NCBI GenBank assembly: GCA_958496175.1
Contig: OY292275.1
Location: 4,712,001 to 4,776,000 of the forward strand
Length of the DNA: 64,000 nt
Direction: 5' to 3'
DNA from: Sisyra terminalis
Lineage: Eukaryota; Arthropoda; Insecta; Neuroptera; Sisyridae
The notes beneath the pieces were generated by a model, which was given only the letters and a program-made list of their open reading frames with translations, was not told the DNA's origin and made no database searches. Below are positions 50,298 to 61,925 of the stretch, piece after piece. A program made the translations under genes and the position numbers. Each line of letters starts with the position of its first letter. Position 1 is the stretch's first letter.

Positions 50298-50347
50298 TAG
50301 AGACCAACATTTGGAAGAATTCGCATGAAAAATCCAAACCTTATATA

Positions 50348-50510
50348 CACAGGTGGCCTCATGGTGACTACGTGATGGATACGTGACGTATCCAGAAGAA
50401 ATTTGTACATATCTTCCACTGATCTCAATGATATCAATGATATCTTCAGACTGATCAATTTCAAAATTCTTCGTATGACGTCATTTTTTTTTCTAATGGA
50501 GCAACCTGTG
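50348..50510. repeat. MITE with CACAGG termini, second copy
   Basis: 163-bp inverted copy of the element at 4152-4265, beginning CACAGGTGGCCTCATGG and ending GGAGCAACCTGTG, with TA on both sides. It is longer because of a local duplication around 'ctcaatgatatc'. Confidence 0.85.
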
Positions 50511-50880
50511 TAATTTACAAACCTTGTGAAAAATCGTTCTTACCGCAACAGATTCAAAATTAAGGCCGTTTTCAAATTTAACAATGAAAGTATTACTTAT
50601 TAGAGTCTAAATACATTTACAAAAACCGTTATTACTATTGTTAGAATTGAGTTAGAAGGAATTTTTTTGGGGATATATTTCTATATACTAACAAACTTCT
50701 ATATACAATATACTATATACTATCTATCTATTATTATAGAGATTTAAGATTTACTTACTTGAAATTCAGGATAAAGAAAATTGTATGGAATTTAGGAAAA
50801 TAAAAATCGTTTTTTGAAAAGTTTATTGAGAAAAATGAAATCCATTATTTGATGGGTTTATTTATACAAGCTTTGTATTA

Positions 50881-51068
50881 GACTAGGCCAAAAAAATCGA
50901 CTATTTTTTTTTCGAAAAGTATATCGAAAATATTGTTCAAGATGACAAATATAAAATAACGGGGAGGTTTGAGCCCTTAATATTAATATTAAGAGGGCTA
51001 TCATCATTAATTTCGATTTTTTATTTGTGCTTTCATTTTTGCGTCAATGCTGTCAAACTATCAAAGTA
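50881..51068. repeat. Foldback family C, left arm only
   Basis: Starts GACTAGGCCAAAAAAATCG directly after a TA and runs through the AT palindrome to 'ctgtcaaactatcaaagt'. It is followed immediately by a Helitron-like 5' end, which may have inserted into or joined it. The DNA just outside (50800-50880) recurs inverted at 57541-57620. Confidence 0.75.
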
Positions 51069-51310
51069 AAATAATCTTCTATTATTATAAAGAGGAAAAA
51101 TTTGATTGTTTGTTTGCTTTGAATAGGCTCCGAAACTACTCGACCGATTTGAAATTTTTTTTCACTGTTGGGAAGCTACACTATTTCCGGTGAACATAGG
51201 CTATCTTAAATTTTCAAAAAAGTTAGGGATCCATACTAAAACTCCAATAATGTGTGAAAAAATTACCAAAAAACATTCTTAAATCGCGTGCGCTGCGAAA
51301 ACTATTGGTT
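51069..51310 (+). mobile_element. Helitron-like 5' fragment
   Basis: Begins near 'tcttctattattataaagag' and continues with 'gattgtttgtttgc', 'aataggctccgaaactac' and 'gttgggaagctacacta', the conserved 5' region of non-autonomous Helitrons found widely in insects. It matches 58887-59030 closely. A GC-containing 'cgcgtgcgctgcgaaaac' near 51288 resembles a decayed Helitron 3' region. Confidence 0.65.
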
Positions 51311-51599
51311 GTATACAATATACTACTATATACAAACAACTATATATTTCTATATAGTAACTATTGTACTGCAATAAAATTTGTTAGTACTTCAGTAAAA
51401 AAAAAAATAACAATCGTTATAAAATTCAACAATGGAATAAGTGCATTAACAAAATTGTTCATAACTTTTGTTGGGTTAAAGTTAGAAACAAAATTTTTTT
51501 GGTATAATCCCGTAAGTTAATTTTTTTGAAAATTCTAACAATGGGAGGTTATTGGTTGTTACTTCCTGTATTTGAACTAAAGAATCGAGTTTTACTGTG

Positions 51600-52151
51600 T
51601 AGAAAAGTGCATAAAGATGCAAAAAAATTTTACGATTTTCGAAATGGCCAACAAGGGTGCGGATGAGGAAGACGTATACGTTCTTGTTGCTTCGATGGTG
51701 GTGAAAACCTGTTGTATCTGTGCGAGATACCTGTAGGGGTTGGTTGGTACGGCGGTGCTAGGGGATGAAAGCCAGTATTGACCCAGTGCGAGAGCGCGTG
51801 GCTGGCGATGGTGTCGTCGTCGAAAGTGGATAGTTGCTCGGCGTCGCCGTTCACCAGTGGCGGCAGCACCGACGGCCCAAGTCGAGCACACTGAGCTCGT
51901 TTTTCCTCTCTGGTGGAAGGAAGCGTCGCGACGCTCGTCACCGCCGTCGAGGCCCAGTCAGTCAGCTTTCGACTGCAGTACGAACAAACGAACGTCGCCG
52001 CTTTCGCTGCCGTTCTTCGGACAACGACAACGACGACAACTACCCCCAACACATCATCATCGCATTTAAGTATATTCGCGCGTTTAAATAATGTCACCCC
52101 CGCATCGTAACACAAGTGCGCCTTCAATTCCTCCACAATAATTCTCCACCG
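51600..52151 (+). promoter_or_regulatory. GC-rich promoter and putative non-coding first exon
   Basis: This island is much richer in G+C than anything nearby and is not repeated in the window. An initiator-like TCAGTC lies at 51958-51963. It is followed by a leader with CAACGACGACAAC-type triplets and a strong donor, CCACCG|GTAAGTACC, at 52152. No long plus-strand frame starts here that resembles a protein. The simplest reading is a promoter plus 5' UTR exon (about 51960-52151) of a plus-strand gene whose coding exons lie beyond the window. A 186-codon minus-strand frame (51630-52190) has low-complexity composition and I do not call it. Confidence 0.5.
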
Positions 52152-53834
52152 GTAAGTACCTAAAAACTTTTCACCAAACTTTTCAAACACAAAAAAAAAA
52201 ACTTTTCCCTAATCCTCCACCAAAAAAAAAGAAAACTTCCCTTACAAAAGGGAGTTTTTTAAAAAGAAGTTCCTACGCCTCTGAATTTTTTTTATTTGAA
52301 GAAAATTATTCCCTCAAGCTCAGTCAATCGACTGTCCAATTACCCACCAATGTCCATCGAACGTGGCAAGAATTTCCCTTACGACCTTTCATCTCTAACT
52401 TTATCAAAAGCTCAACTTTTATAATCTAACCCCCTAACAAAATTAAACGAAGCAAAAGCTCCAACTGTCCAATAACTAGTTGCATCCCCTATCAACCACC
52501 CCCTCTTCCATTAAAGCTCGTCCAATTCAACGCTTACTTGGATTTAATTAATGTTACCTACATAAAATAAATGCACATCAAACTAAAAGAAAATCAACAG
52601 TTTGTTTCTCTCAAACAAAATCGTCACGAAAACAACTTCATTTAAAACAAATGAAAATTAGAACAAAAGAAAATCTCCAAAAGAAAAAAAAATTGAAACT
52701 TTTATTGAGGCGACGGTGGAAAAAAAATGTTGCAATGAAAATATTTGAAATAAATTTAATTCGTTTTTCTTATTCAAATGAATGGAAAATGTTCTTTACT
52801 TTTCCGGGATGAAATTTATTTTCCATTTAATAAAAACTTCAAGGAAAATGTGTTTCGTTTACCTTGCAAGATAAATACGCGGAAAACGATGAGAGAAATT
52901 GAAGAAGAAAAAGTTTTTTTTTTTTTGGGAAAAAAAAATGTATACTTTACATTTGTTGGAGCATAATTGTAGTGAAACTATTTTTCAATTGTAGAATACA
53001 CGTTTTACTTAACAGCCAATTAGCGGAAATTGTATGAAACTTTAGAGCTTTTATAAGGCAAATCCTCCAGACCTGATTTAAATGGTTATTTTCATAATAA
53101 CGTATATCCAATTATATTCCATGGAAACTCGGTAAAAACAAATAAATCATAATTAAATTAAAGATAAATAATTTTCTCCATTAAAAGTTCAAAGAATTTG
53201 GCTAAATTTTTCATCAAAAAGTGCTTGAGTTTTCAAGCTTTGCTTAACTAATTCGTTATGGGCATTATTTTAACAATTATTTACAAAACTTTCAAAATAT
53301 TGACCGATTTTATTATAAAGAAAAAGCTCTTTTTTTCAAAGATTTTATAAACCGATAAAGCTCTTAATTTTTTTATAGAAGCTACCACCAGTCGCTATAA
53401 CATATCCAAAATTTAAATAAATCGATTCACAAGTTTCTGAGAATTTTTTTTTTCTGATTTCCAGCTTTTTTCGATTTTTGAAGAAACATAGGGATAGGGA
53501 TCTGAAACTTGCCGAATTATTGTATCTTAATAATACCAACATACCCTGAAATTATCAACCAAATATTCTTCTAAGGCCGATTGACTATACTTATTGTCCT
53601 ATGTGCTTTGGCACTTAAATTCAATAAACAAAATAGTCAAATTCAGACGGTTGCTATGCGTTTTACGTTAAATAACAGGCATCAATGATTATGATGTCCT
53701 TTCTTGTACCACTGGCCAAGTTAATGTTGTTCATGGATTCCTAAAAAGCCAGTAGATTGAAGAATCCAAATGGTTGAAGATCCAAAAAAAACAACAATTT
53801 GGACAATAGACTAACAGGTTGTACATTCCTTAGG
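52152..53834. other. Putative first intron, proximal part
   Basis: AT-rich DNA downstream of the donor. No gene seen. It holds six copies of the heptamer AAAGCTC (either strand) between 52407 and 53363, discussed in findings. Confidence 0.45.
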
Positions 53835-53950
53835 GTGATCCTTTATAGAAGTGTTTTTGAACTTTTTTGCTCCCAGGAGCTCAAATACTTTCAAATTGAT
53901 AAAAAAAAATCCCTAAAAATTTGAGCTTTTAATATTAACTTTAATGTTGT
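53835..53950. repeat. Foldback family B/D-like terminal fragment
   Basis: Starts TTAGGGTGATCCTTT, like the family B end, then shows 'aaaaatccctaaaaatttga' and a degenerate AT palindrome. Only one end is present. Confidence 0.55.
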
Positions 53951-54484
53951 CCACTTTCCAATTTAAGTTTCTTATGGAAATAACTTGCATAATTTTGAGG
54001 CGACAAATTAAAACCGTAATTTCCATTAAAAATGCACACAATAAGCAAAATTTTGCAAGTCGACAATTTTCGGGGTCACTGATCACAAACAATGAGCCCA
54101 TTAAGTTCCTTCATGCTCCCAAAAGTCCAGAAACCTTACCCTCGGGAGCTTATGAAATTTATTAAAATAATTTTTATCATAAATTTCAAAAAACTCTGCT
54201 GAGGGAAGGGGAGAGACGTAGATGTCATCTTCACGAATTTTAACCAAATTTTGAAAAAAAAAATTGTTCGAAAAGGATACAGAAGATGTTTTTGAGATCA
54301 CCAATTCCGAATTCAAGGTTTATGAAAGTTTTCGATAAACCTGCATATTTTGAGTGCATAGTTTTGACCAGCATTTTCCATTGGAAAATGTACAGTGTAC
54401 CTAAAGTTAAAGTTGGGTACCCGAGGGATTTCAAAGTCGTGAAAACAAATATTTATTCCATTAACTTCCGCCAAGCACCTGGTG

Positions 54485-55807
54485 GTTCAGGAATCTCTTT
54501 TCCCAAAGTTTATGAAAACTTAATTTGAAATGAAACATATTTAGTTTTTGTAGGGAATTTTGGGGTTGCTAGTGACATATGAGGATTATGTAGTTCTCCA
54601 ATGTGGGTAGACGTGGAGGTCATTTTCACGAGTTCTTATCAAATTTTGAACAAAATTCGTTTAAAAATACATACAGATGATGTTTCTAAAGTCACTTAAT
54701 ACGAATGTGAGGTTCTTGAGGTGCTCCATTGCACTTGAAGATGGACGTGGACATCATCTTCTAGAGTTTTGTTCAAATTTTTCGTAAAACGTTTTTTTAA
54801 ATCAATGATTGCAAATATTGAGTTTACAATCTTCTCCGACGTACCTGGAGGTACACGTGGACGTCATCTTCTGGAGTTTGTATCCAAATTTCAAACAAAA
54901 GAAGGATGTTACCTCACTTATAATTTCAATCGTCAATTTTTCATTTTTATCTTTATCTGTATCAATTTTTCCATCTTCAACAGGTTTTACCTCACAATTG
55001 AATCAATCACAACATTGGCAAATAAAACGTTAAATACAAAAAAAAAATCTTTTCAATGAGTAGAAATACAACACTTGTAATAATAAACCCATCAAATAAT
55101 GAATAACATTTTTCTTAAGAATCTTTTCAAGAAACGATGTTTTCTTTTCTTTATTCCGTACAATTTTCTTTATCCTAAATTTCAAGTTAGTAAATCTAAA
55201 AGAAATAGCTTGATATTTTCTTGAATCAAAGATCAATGAGTGTTTCCAATGTTTTAACATAAAATATTTTGGAGGTTCAGGAACCTCTTTTCCCAAAATT
55301 GATGAAAACTTAATTTGAAATGAAATATAATCAGTTTTTAAGGGAATTTTGGGGTTCCTAGTGATTTATGAGGTTCGTGAAGTTCTCCAACGTGCCAACG
55401 TGAGTAGACGTGGAGGTCATCTTCACGAGTTTTTATCAAATCTTGAACGAAATTGGTTTAAAAACACATACAAATGTTGCTTCTAAAGTCACTCAATACG
55501 AATGTAAGGTCCATGAGGTACTCTAATGTACCTGAAGATAGACGTGGACATCATTTTCTGAAGTTATGTTCAATTTTTTCGTAAGACGAGTACAAAAAAT
55601 CCCGTAGGGAAGTTTTTTGGAATCATTGGTTACAAATATTGAGTTTACAACCTTTTCCGACATACCTGGAGGTAGACATGGACGCCATCTTCTAGAGTTT
55701 TTATCCATTTTTTTTAAAATTTGGGTAAATTTACTATTTTTTTTTATGCAAATGGCAAATAAAACGTTAAATACAAAAATACTTCTTTTCAATGAGTATA
55801 AATATTA
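54485..55807. repeat. Direct repeat array with GACGTGGACATCATCTTCT motif
   Basis: 54485-55050 and 55262-55805 are direct degenerate copies (period ~780 bp). Within each, a motif close to 'gtagacgtggacgtcatctt' recurs about every 150-200 bp. Intervening frames of 70-96 codons vary between copies and are not genes. The segment 55055-55260 recurs in the same orientation at 57541-57745. Confidence 0.75.
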
Positions 55808-56942
55808 CACTGGGTCAAAAAAATCGACTATTTTTTTTCGAAAAATATATCGAAAATATTGTTCAAGGTGATATAAAAAAATCGGGAAGGTTTAAGCCCT
55901 TAATATTAAGAGGTCTATCATCTTTAATTTCGATTTTTTATTTGTGCTTTCATTTTTGCGTCAATGCTGTCAAACTATCAAAGTAAAAAAAAAATCATCT
56001 GCATATATATTTATAGAAAATTAAATTCCCTACAAAAAAGGTCTCTTTTAAAATTTTTGCCAGACACGTCGTTTCCGAATAATCAAGATTTAAACATTGA
56101 TATAATTTTTAGATTTATCTTCTTTATTTTGGAACTTTGTAAGTAACGAACAAATGAATATATAGAAATGAACAATATAAATTCTCAAAGGGAATTTAAT
56201 GTTCTACAAAAAAGATCTCTTAACGTTTTTACATAAAATCACTTTTTAAAAAATTATTCACAATTAAAGTTGAATGAAATATTAAATTAATAATATTAAA
56301 GTAAATCTACGTCTTCGTGTAATAAAGAGCTGTGAACCCAGAAAAGGGTTGGATATATTATGAAATTTAAATATTTCAAGCGATAATATTGGTAAAATGA
56401 TAGTTTTCGAAGATAATAAATATCAATTTGTCCCACTGAATGAAAGAAAATTGGTTCAAAAACGAAAAAAACAATAATTTAATATTTCATTCAAATTTAA
56501 ATGTGAATTACTTTTTGAAAAAGTGATTTTATGTAAAAACGTTAAGAGACCTTTTTTGTAGAACATTAAATTCCCTTTAATAATCTATATTGTTTATTTC
56601 TATATATTAATTTGTTCGTTAGTTACAAAATTCCAAAATAAAGAGGACAAATCTAAAAATTATATCAATGTTTAAAGCTTGATTATTCGGAAACGGCGTG
56701 TCTGGTAAAAATTTTCAAAGAGATATTTTTTGTAGGGAATTTAATTTTCTATAAATATATGTGCAGATGATTTTTTTTACCTTGATATTTTGACAGCATT
56801 GACGCAAAAATGAAAGCACAAATAAAAAATCGAAATTAATGATGATAGACCATTAAATATTAATATTTAGGGCTCAAACCTTCTCGATATTTTTATTTTG
56901 TCACCTTGAACAATATTTTCGATATACTTTTCAAAAAAAAAA
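55808..56942. repeat. Foldback transposon family C, near-complete
   Basis: Left end CACTGGGTCAAAAAAATCG follows a TA. Arms of about 480 bp (55808-56290 and 56470-56942) pair around a loop. They carry 'tgacagcattgacg', 'gcgtgtctggtaaaaattt', 'ctacaaaaaaggtctc' and the AT palindrome. The right arm stops about 30 bp short of its terminal repeat. The DNA outside the element is itself inverted on the two sides, so the whole 55.26-57.54 kb region is a larger palindrome. Confidence 0.85.
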
Positions 56943-57745
56943 TACTCATTGAAAGAAGTATTTTTGTATTTAACGTTTTATTCGCCAATATTGTGATTGA
57001 TTCAATTGTGAGGTAAAACCTGATGGAAAATTTGATACAGATAAAGATAAAAATGAAAAATTGACGATTTAAATTATAAGTGAGGTACCATCCTTCTTTT
57101 GTTTGAAATTTGGATACATACTCCAGAAGATGACGTCCACGTCTACCTCCAGGTATGTCGGGGAAGGTAATAAAATCAATATTTGAAACCATTGATTGAA
57201 AAAAACATCCCTGCTGGTTTTTTGTACTCGTTTTACGAAAAAATTGAACAAAACTCCAGAATATGATGTCCACGTCTACCTTCAGGTACATTAAAGCATC
57301 TCATGAACCTTACATTCGTATTGAGTGATTTTAGAAGCATCATTTGTATGTGTTTTTAAACAAATTTCGTTCAAGATTTGATAAGAACTCGTGAAGATGA
57401 CCTCCACGTTGGCACGTTGGAGAACTTCACGATCCTCATAAAACACTAGGAACCCCAAAATTCCCTTAAAAACCGATTATATTTCATTTCAAATTAAGTT
57501 TTCATTAATTTTGGGACAAGAGATTCCTGATACAGTCTAATACAAAGCTTGTATAAATAAACCCATCAAATAATGGATTTCATTTTTCTCAAGAATCTTT
57601 TCAAGAAACGATTTTTATTTTCCTAAACTCCATAACATTTTCTTTATCCTGAATTTCAAGTTAGTAAATCTTAAAGAAATGTTTTGATATTTTCTTGAAC
57701 CAAAGATTGAGTGTTTCCAATGCTTTACCATCAAATATTTTCATT
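56943..57745. repeat. Inverted copy of the left flank plus a third repeat block
   Basis: 56943-57545 is the reverse complement of about 55262-55805, including 'gatgacgtccacgtctacc'. Then 57541-57745 repeats 55055-55260 directly, and its start recurs inverted at 50800-50880. Confidence 0.75.
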
Positions 57746-58886
57746 AAAGTAATCATTAGATGATTTACGATTTCTATTAAGTGTTCAATGAAAAATGATG
57801 GATACTCTTCGAATAATACAATAACAAGTGGTTGTACTCCTCGATTTTAAATGCAAGTGCATTTTTTTTTTGTTGATATTCTAATCATTTTTCAAAGAAA
57901 CCACCGATGAAAATATATTCAATTCACTCATTTATCAGTGTCAGCAAAAATTCCGACTGACATTGATCGTTTGGAAAACACACTAGTTTCTATATTCCGT
58001 ATTGTGTCTTCTTTCATTGTTCGCTAAATGAATACTACAAATGAGAATAATAAAGCATTCAGAATGAAAATAGTTGGTTGGTAAGTTTTTCCGAGCGACA
58101 ACACTAGTTGCTCTTTCAAGCTTTCGCTACCACATCAACGTAAAAGCTCGTCTCGTGCATTTTCAAAGCTCCAACTTTCTTACACACATATACTCAAAAC
58201 GCATCGCTCTTTCCCACCCCACCCCCTTCATGCAACCCTTGTAACGTACAACGTTATCGCTAAATTTCGCGTCGTGTTTCTTCTTTGTGATAAAATAATA
58301 AATGTTATATGCAGGGCTTTGGAATAGGGGTTCGTTGGTACATATATGTACATTGTACATATCTAAATTTCTGTAAGGAAAAGTAGACGATCGCCGCCAC
58401 CCCATCAACCCCCAGTCTCATCCCTGGCGTTGGCACCGACGTCGACGTAACTACTTCGCATAGGGATAGCATGGAAGTAGGTGATTTTATCTCTGACCTC
58501 ATAAGAATATTTATTTCGACACGAAATGCATAATAATAAATATTATGGAACATTTTCAACTCTGATACGGCTTTATTATTTCTTATTGAGGCATATTTAT
58601 ACCAAAGTGGAACAAGCAAAAGAAAGTACCTGATATTTTCTTATTGTTGTTTTATATTTTTTCTCTTTTTTGATGTATTAATAACTATTTTCAATGGCAA
58701 AAAGTTTGAAATTTGTTATCCATGTTTCATTAATAATTATAGCTTTTTCAATATCCGAAACAAATATGTTTTTATTACACAAATAAACTATATGATAAAA
58801 CGATGAAAAAGCGATTTCAATTTTACCTACCAGGATTTCTTACATTAATCTTCAGCTTTCGACTTCGGATGGTGCACGTTTTTTAT
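57746..58886. other. Non-coding stretch with a GC-richer patch
   Basis: No gene called. 58380-58480 is GC-richer, with 'cgccgccaccccatcaa' and a possible acceptor/donor pair around ATGGAAGTAG|GTGATT; too little to call an exon. Minus-strand frames here (58163-58408, 58305-58619) lack any known domain. Confidence 0.4.
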
Positions 58887-59622
58887 CTACTCTAACATTA
58901 AAAAGAGGAAAGATTTGATTGTTTGTTTGCATTGAATAGGCTCCGAAATTACTTGACCGATTTGAAAAATTCTTTCACTGTTGGGAAGCTACACTATCTC
59001 CGTTGAACATAGGCTATATTCAATTTTCAGTTTATCAAATGTGTCTTTTTAAAGTCAACAAATAGAGTCTTGAGGATCATCACTAAAGTTCCATGGTATG
59101 TGAGAAATAACCAAATTCATCACAAAATGAACGTCCCATACTTAAAAGAATTTCTAATCGCACTCACAAGGAACTTCCTTAACGGCCTAGAAAATTGTCC
59201 TAGTGCAGTAGAACTAGGCTTGGGGAAACTATAAATAAAAAAAGTCTGAAGCGGAAACTTCCTCAAGAGCTCCAAGAAATAGCAGTTGCTTGAGCACAAG
59301 GCTGAGAACAATCAACAACAAAAAAAAAAAAAAAAAAAGACAGAGGAATGACGTTCGACTCCTCCAGCTACTTAAACGCCGCTAAAGACCAATTGCCTGC
59401 CATCACCATCATGATATAGTGACACATCGCTGAACTGGTGCAAAATACATAATAGTCCACAAAAAAAAAGTCGACAAAATAGTGTTTTCAGGTATGATTA
59501 TGTTTTTCGTAAAAGAAATAAGAGAAATAAAAATTTTCATATACCAGTACAAATAGCAAATCTGAAAAGAAAATATAATCGACCCCTACGTTACGCAGAC
59601 GAAGTCGCGGGGATCAGCTATA
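58887..59622 (+). mobile_element. Non-autonomous Helitron with internal poly-A insertion
   Basis: Begins A|TCTACTCTAACATTAAAAAG with the conserved 'aataggctccgaaattac' and 'gttgggaagctacacta' region, and ends with GACGAAGTCGCGGGGATCAG then CTA. This is the usual insect Helitron 3' sequence (CGAAGTCGCGGG...CAGCTAGT) in slightly decayed form. A run of about 20 A at 59318-59338, followed by GC-richer DNA, suggests a retroposed sequence inserted in it. No Rep/helicase frame is present. Confidence 0.7.
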
Positions 59623-61477
59623 TTGTATATATATACGAAAAATTCAAGTATATGCTCAATTGGTGATATGAAATAACATAGTTAAAATTTGAAGGCCAAA
59701 ATGAGAGAATGGCAGATATAAATATATCGTTTAAGTAATCTGAACCGGTTTGAGGCATTTATTATTTGTTGTAAATTATAAATACATTAACACCTTTTTC
59801 CGATTCCATAAATTACACCTTTCAATCAGCATTTTTCTTATTACTATATTATTTATTATCACAAGTTGAGAACAGGTAAAATTCTTTTCAATTTAACACC
59901 TGTTTGGAATTTATTCGATTTTGCTCACAATAATGGTCATTATGGAGCAAAGGTCAACAAAAATTGTACTTTAATATTTGTCTACCTGAATTCTACCATA
60001 TAATTGAAGAACAGGTTAATCGATTTCGATAATATTATATTTTCAGGTACATGTTTGTATTTCCCCCAAAAAAAGTATAATGAAGGTCACAAAGAAGTAC
60101 AATTTAAATAGTTGTGCCAATATTTTATTCTGAATTCACTTAAGGTTCCAATTTTAAGACAGCTTTAATGATTTGATAGAATTTTTTTACGATATCGAAA
60201 AATCAGCATACATGAAATCAGGTGTGGCCTATACATATTGTAGGCCACTTCGGAAATGCATCATAGCTCCGGGAGCCTCTTTTGTAGTTATATCTCAAAT
60301 TCTCCATACTCAATTTAGATACACTGTAATCATTTTAATATTTTGGTTTTCACCAATTTGGTCATTATAAAAGGTATACATTTTATGAAAGCCTGATGCA
60401 TATCGCGGGTCGAAAAAATTGTCAATGTATGCCTTTTGCAGCCTGCGGGTTGGCCACCTCTGACAACCTCTGACAACCTCTGATTTAAATAAACAATGAA
60501 CAATCTATCTTTTATCTACATATATGAAATTGTGGTGTTGGTTTATGTAGATTCCAAAAACTCAAAAAAATTGTCATTGATTTAGCTGAAATTTTGTCAC
60601 GATATACAATCCGCTTCAAATATTGTTTTTATCTTTTTCTTGTGTCGAAAACATACCTGCGATCGCAAGAAAACGGCTTTTTCAACTGCCAATACAACAG
60701 CCACTAACTATCAATACTGCACTGCTATGATGGTGCAGTGATTTTTAAAGAATTAAGGTAAAAATGCATCGTTACCTGATTTTTGTCTCTTTAAGGGACA
60801 TGAGCCGATTTCATTGTATTTGTTGTGATTTTTGATTGAATTTTCGCGAATAAATTTGTACATAATGGTTCTGATCCACGGTAATATACCTTATTTTGTT
60901 CAGTGACACCTAGTGGTTGGCTTACAGAAGCTCTATGATTTACCAATGTATTAGCCCAAATTTGGTCCACCTTTATAACAAAGGGTTGAACTTCTGCATA
61001 AGTTTCTACATCTCTACTTAGATTAATAATTGTATAATAATTTTTAAAGAGTAAATTTTCATTTTTTTACGTAATTAAATATACCTGGCCTTACTAAATT
61101 TTAGTACTAAATTTTAAACTTAGTTTGATAGATTTAAACAACTTTATTATTTGTATTTAAATATATTTTTCATAGAAAAGCGTCCGCGGGATTTTAAAGT
61201 TTCTTTACTCTGACATCATTTTAAAGTCTGGCCAATAGGAACTTGCAGTACTTGAATTAATATTTCCTAGATTTTAGCAAGAAAAGATAAAAATTAACAG
61301 CTACATTACGTTTTGATATTGGTTTGGAACATTGAAGTATTTGTAGAACATGGGCATTAGGCCTTTTGTCAATTTGTGTCATTTGATAGTTGTATTAGTG
61401 TTGGCTGTAGATATTGCACGGGTAGCTACTAGTATTTTATAATTCCAACAATGCAAAGTCTATTAAGAACACAAACA
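59623..61477. other. Non-coding stretch, no gene seen
   Basis: AT-rich DNA. A triple repeat of 'acctctgaca' lies at 60451-60485. No element or gene recognised. Confidence 0.5.
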
Positions 61478-61925
61478 TCAAAAACTTTTATAGAGATAAG
61501 TTATAGAAAAAAAAAGTGCTCTACAAAAAATGTCCTATATAATTTTCTCATGAAATTGATGGTTGCGTCAAAAAATTGAAAAAATATTTAAATTTCTCTT
61601 TAGTTCAACTTTGACCTCGAATAACTTTTGAAGGAATAAATATATCAAAACCTTGTACAAAGACCTTTTTTGTAGATCGTTTAATTTTCTACAAGAATAT
61701 ATCTTGGTTATTCCGAAATATTGTCATCAACGTGAGCTATAAAATTCCAAAGTGCAAGAGAATATTGTTCCCATGTTATTTAAATGGAAAATCGAAATTT
61801 GCGATGCGGCACCTCTGAATATTAATATTAAGAGCTTAAACTTTCACAGGATTTTTTTTTGTCATTCCCAACAATATTTTCGATATAATTACGAAAAAAA
61901 AATCATAATTTTTTTTGAATCAGTC
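61478..61925. repeat. Foldback family A, single arm, TA flank
   Basis: Matches 2990-3437 closely and ends GAATCAGTC next to TA (61926-61927). Only one arm is present, so it is a half element, perhaps left by deletion across the hairpin. Confidence 0.85.

Noticed and set aside
51630..52190. 186-codon minus-strand open frame in the GC-rich island
   Set aside because: Composition is biased (a Val run from GAC/GTC triplets, Pro/Ser-rich), it resembles no family, and the opposite strand has better promoter and splice-donor signals.
58305..58619. 104-codon minus-strand frame in the GC-richer patch
   Set aside because: No known domain, no splice or promoter context, and composition like random AT-rich DNA over most of its length.
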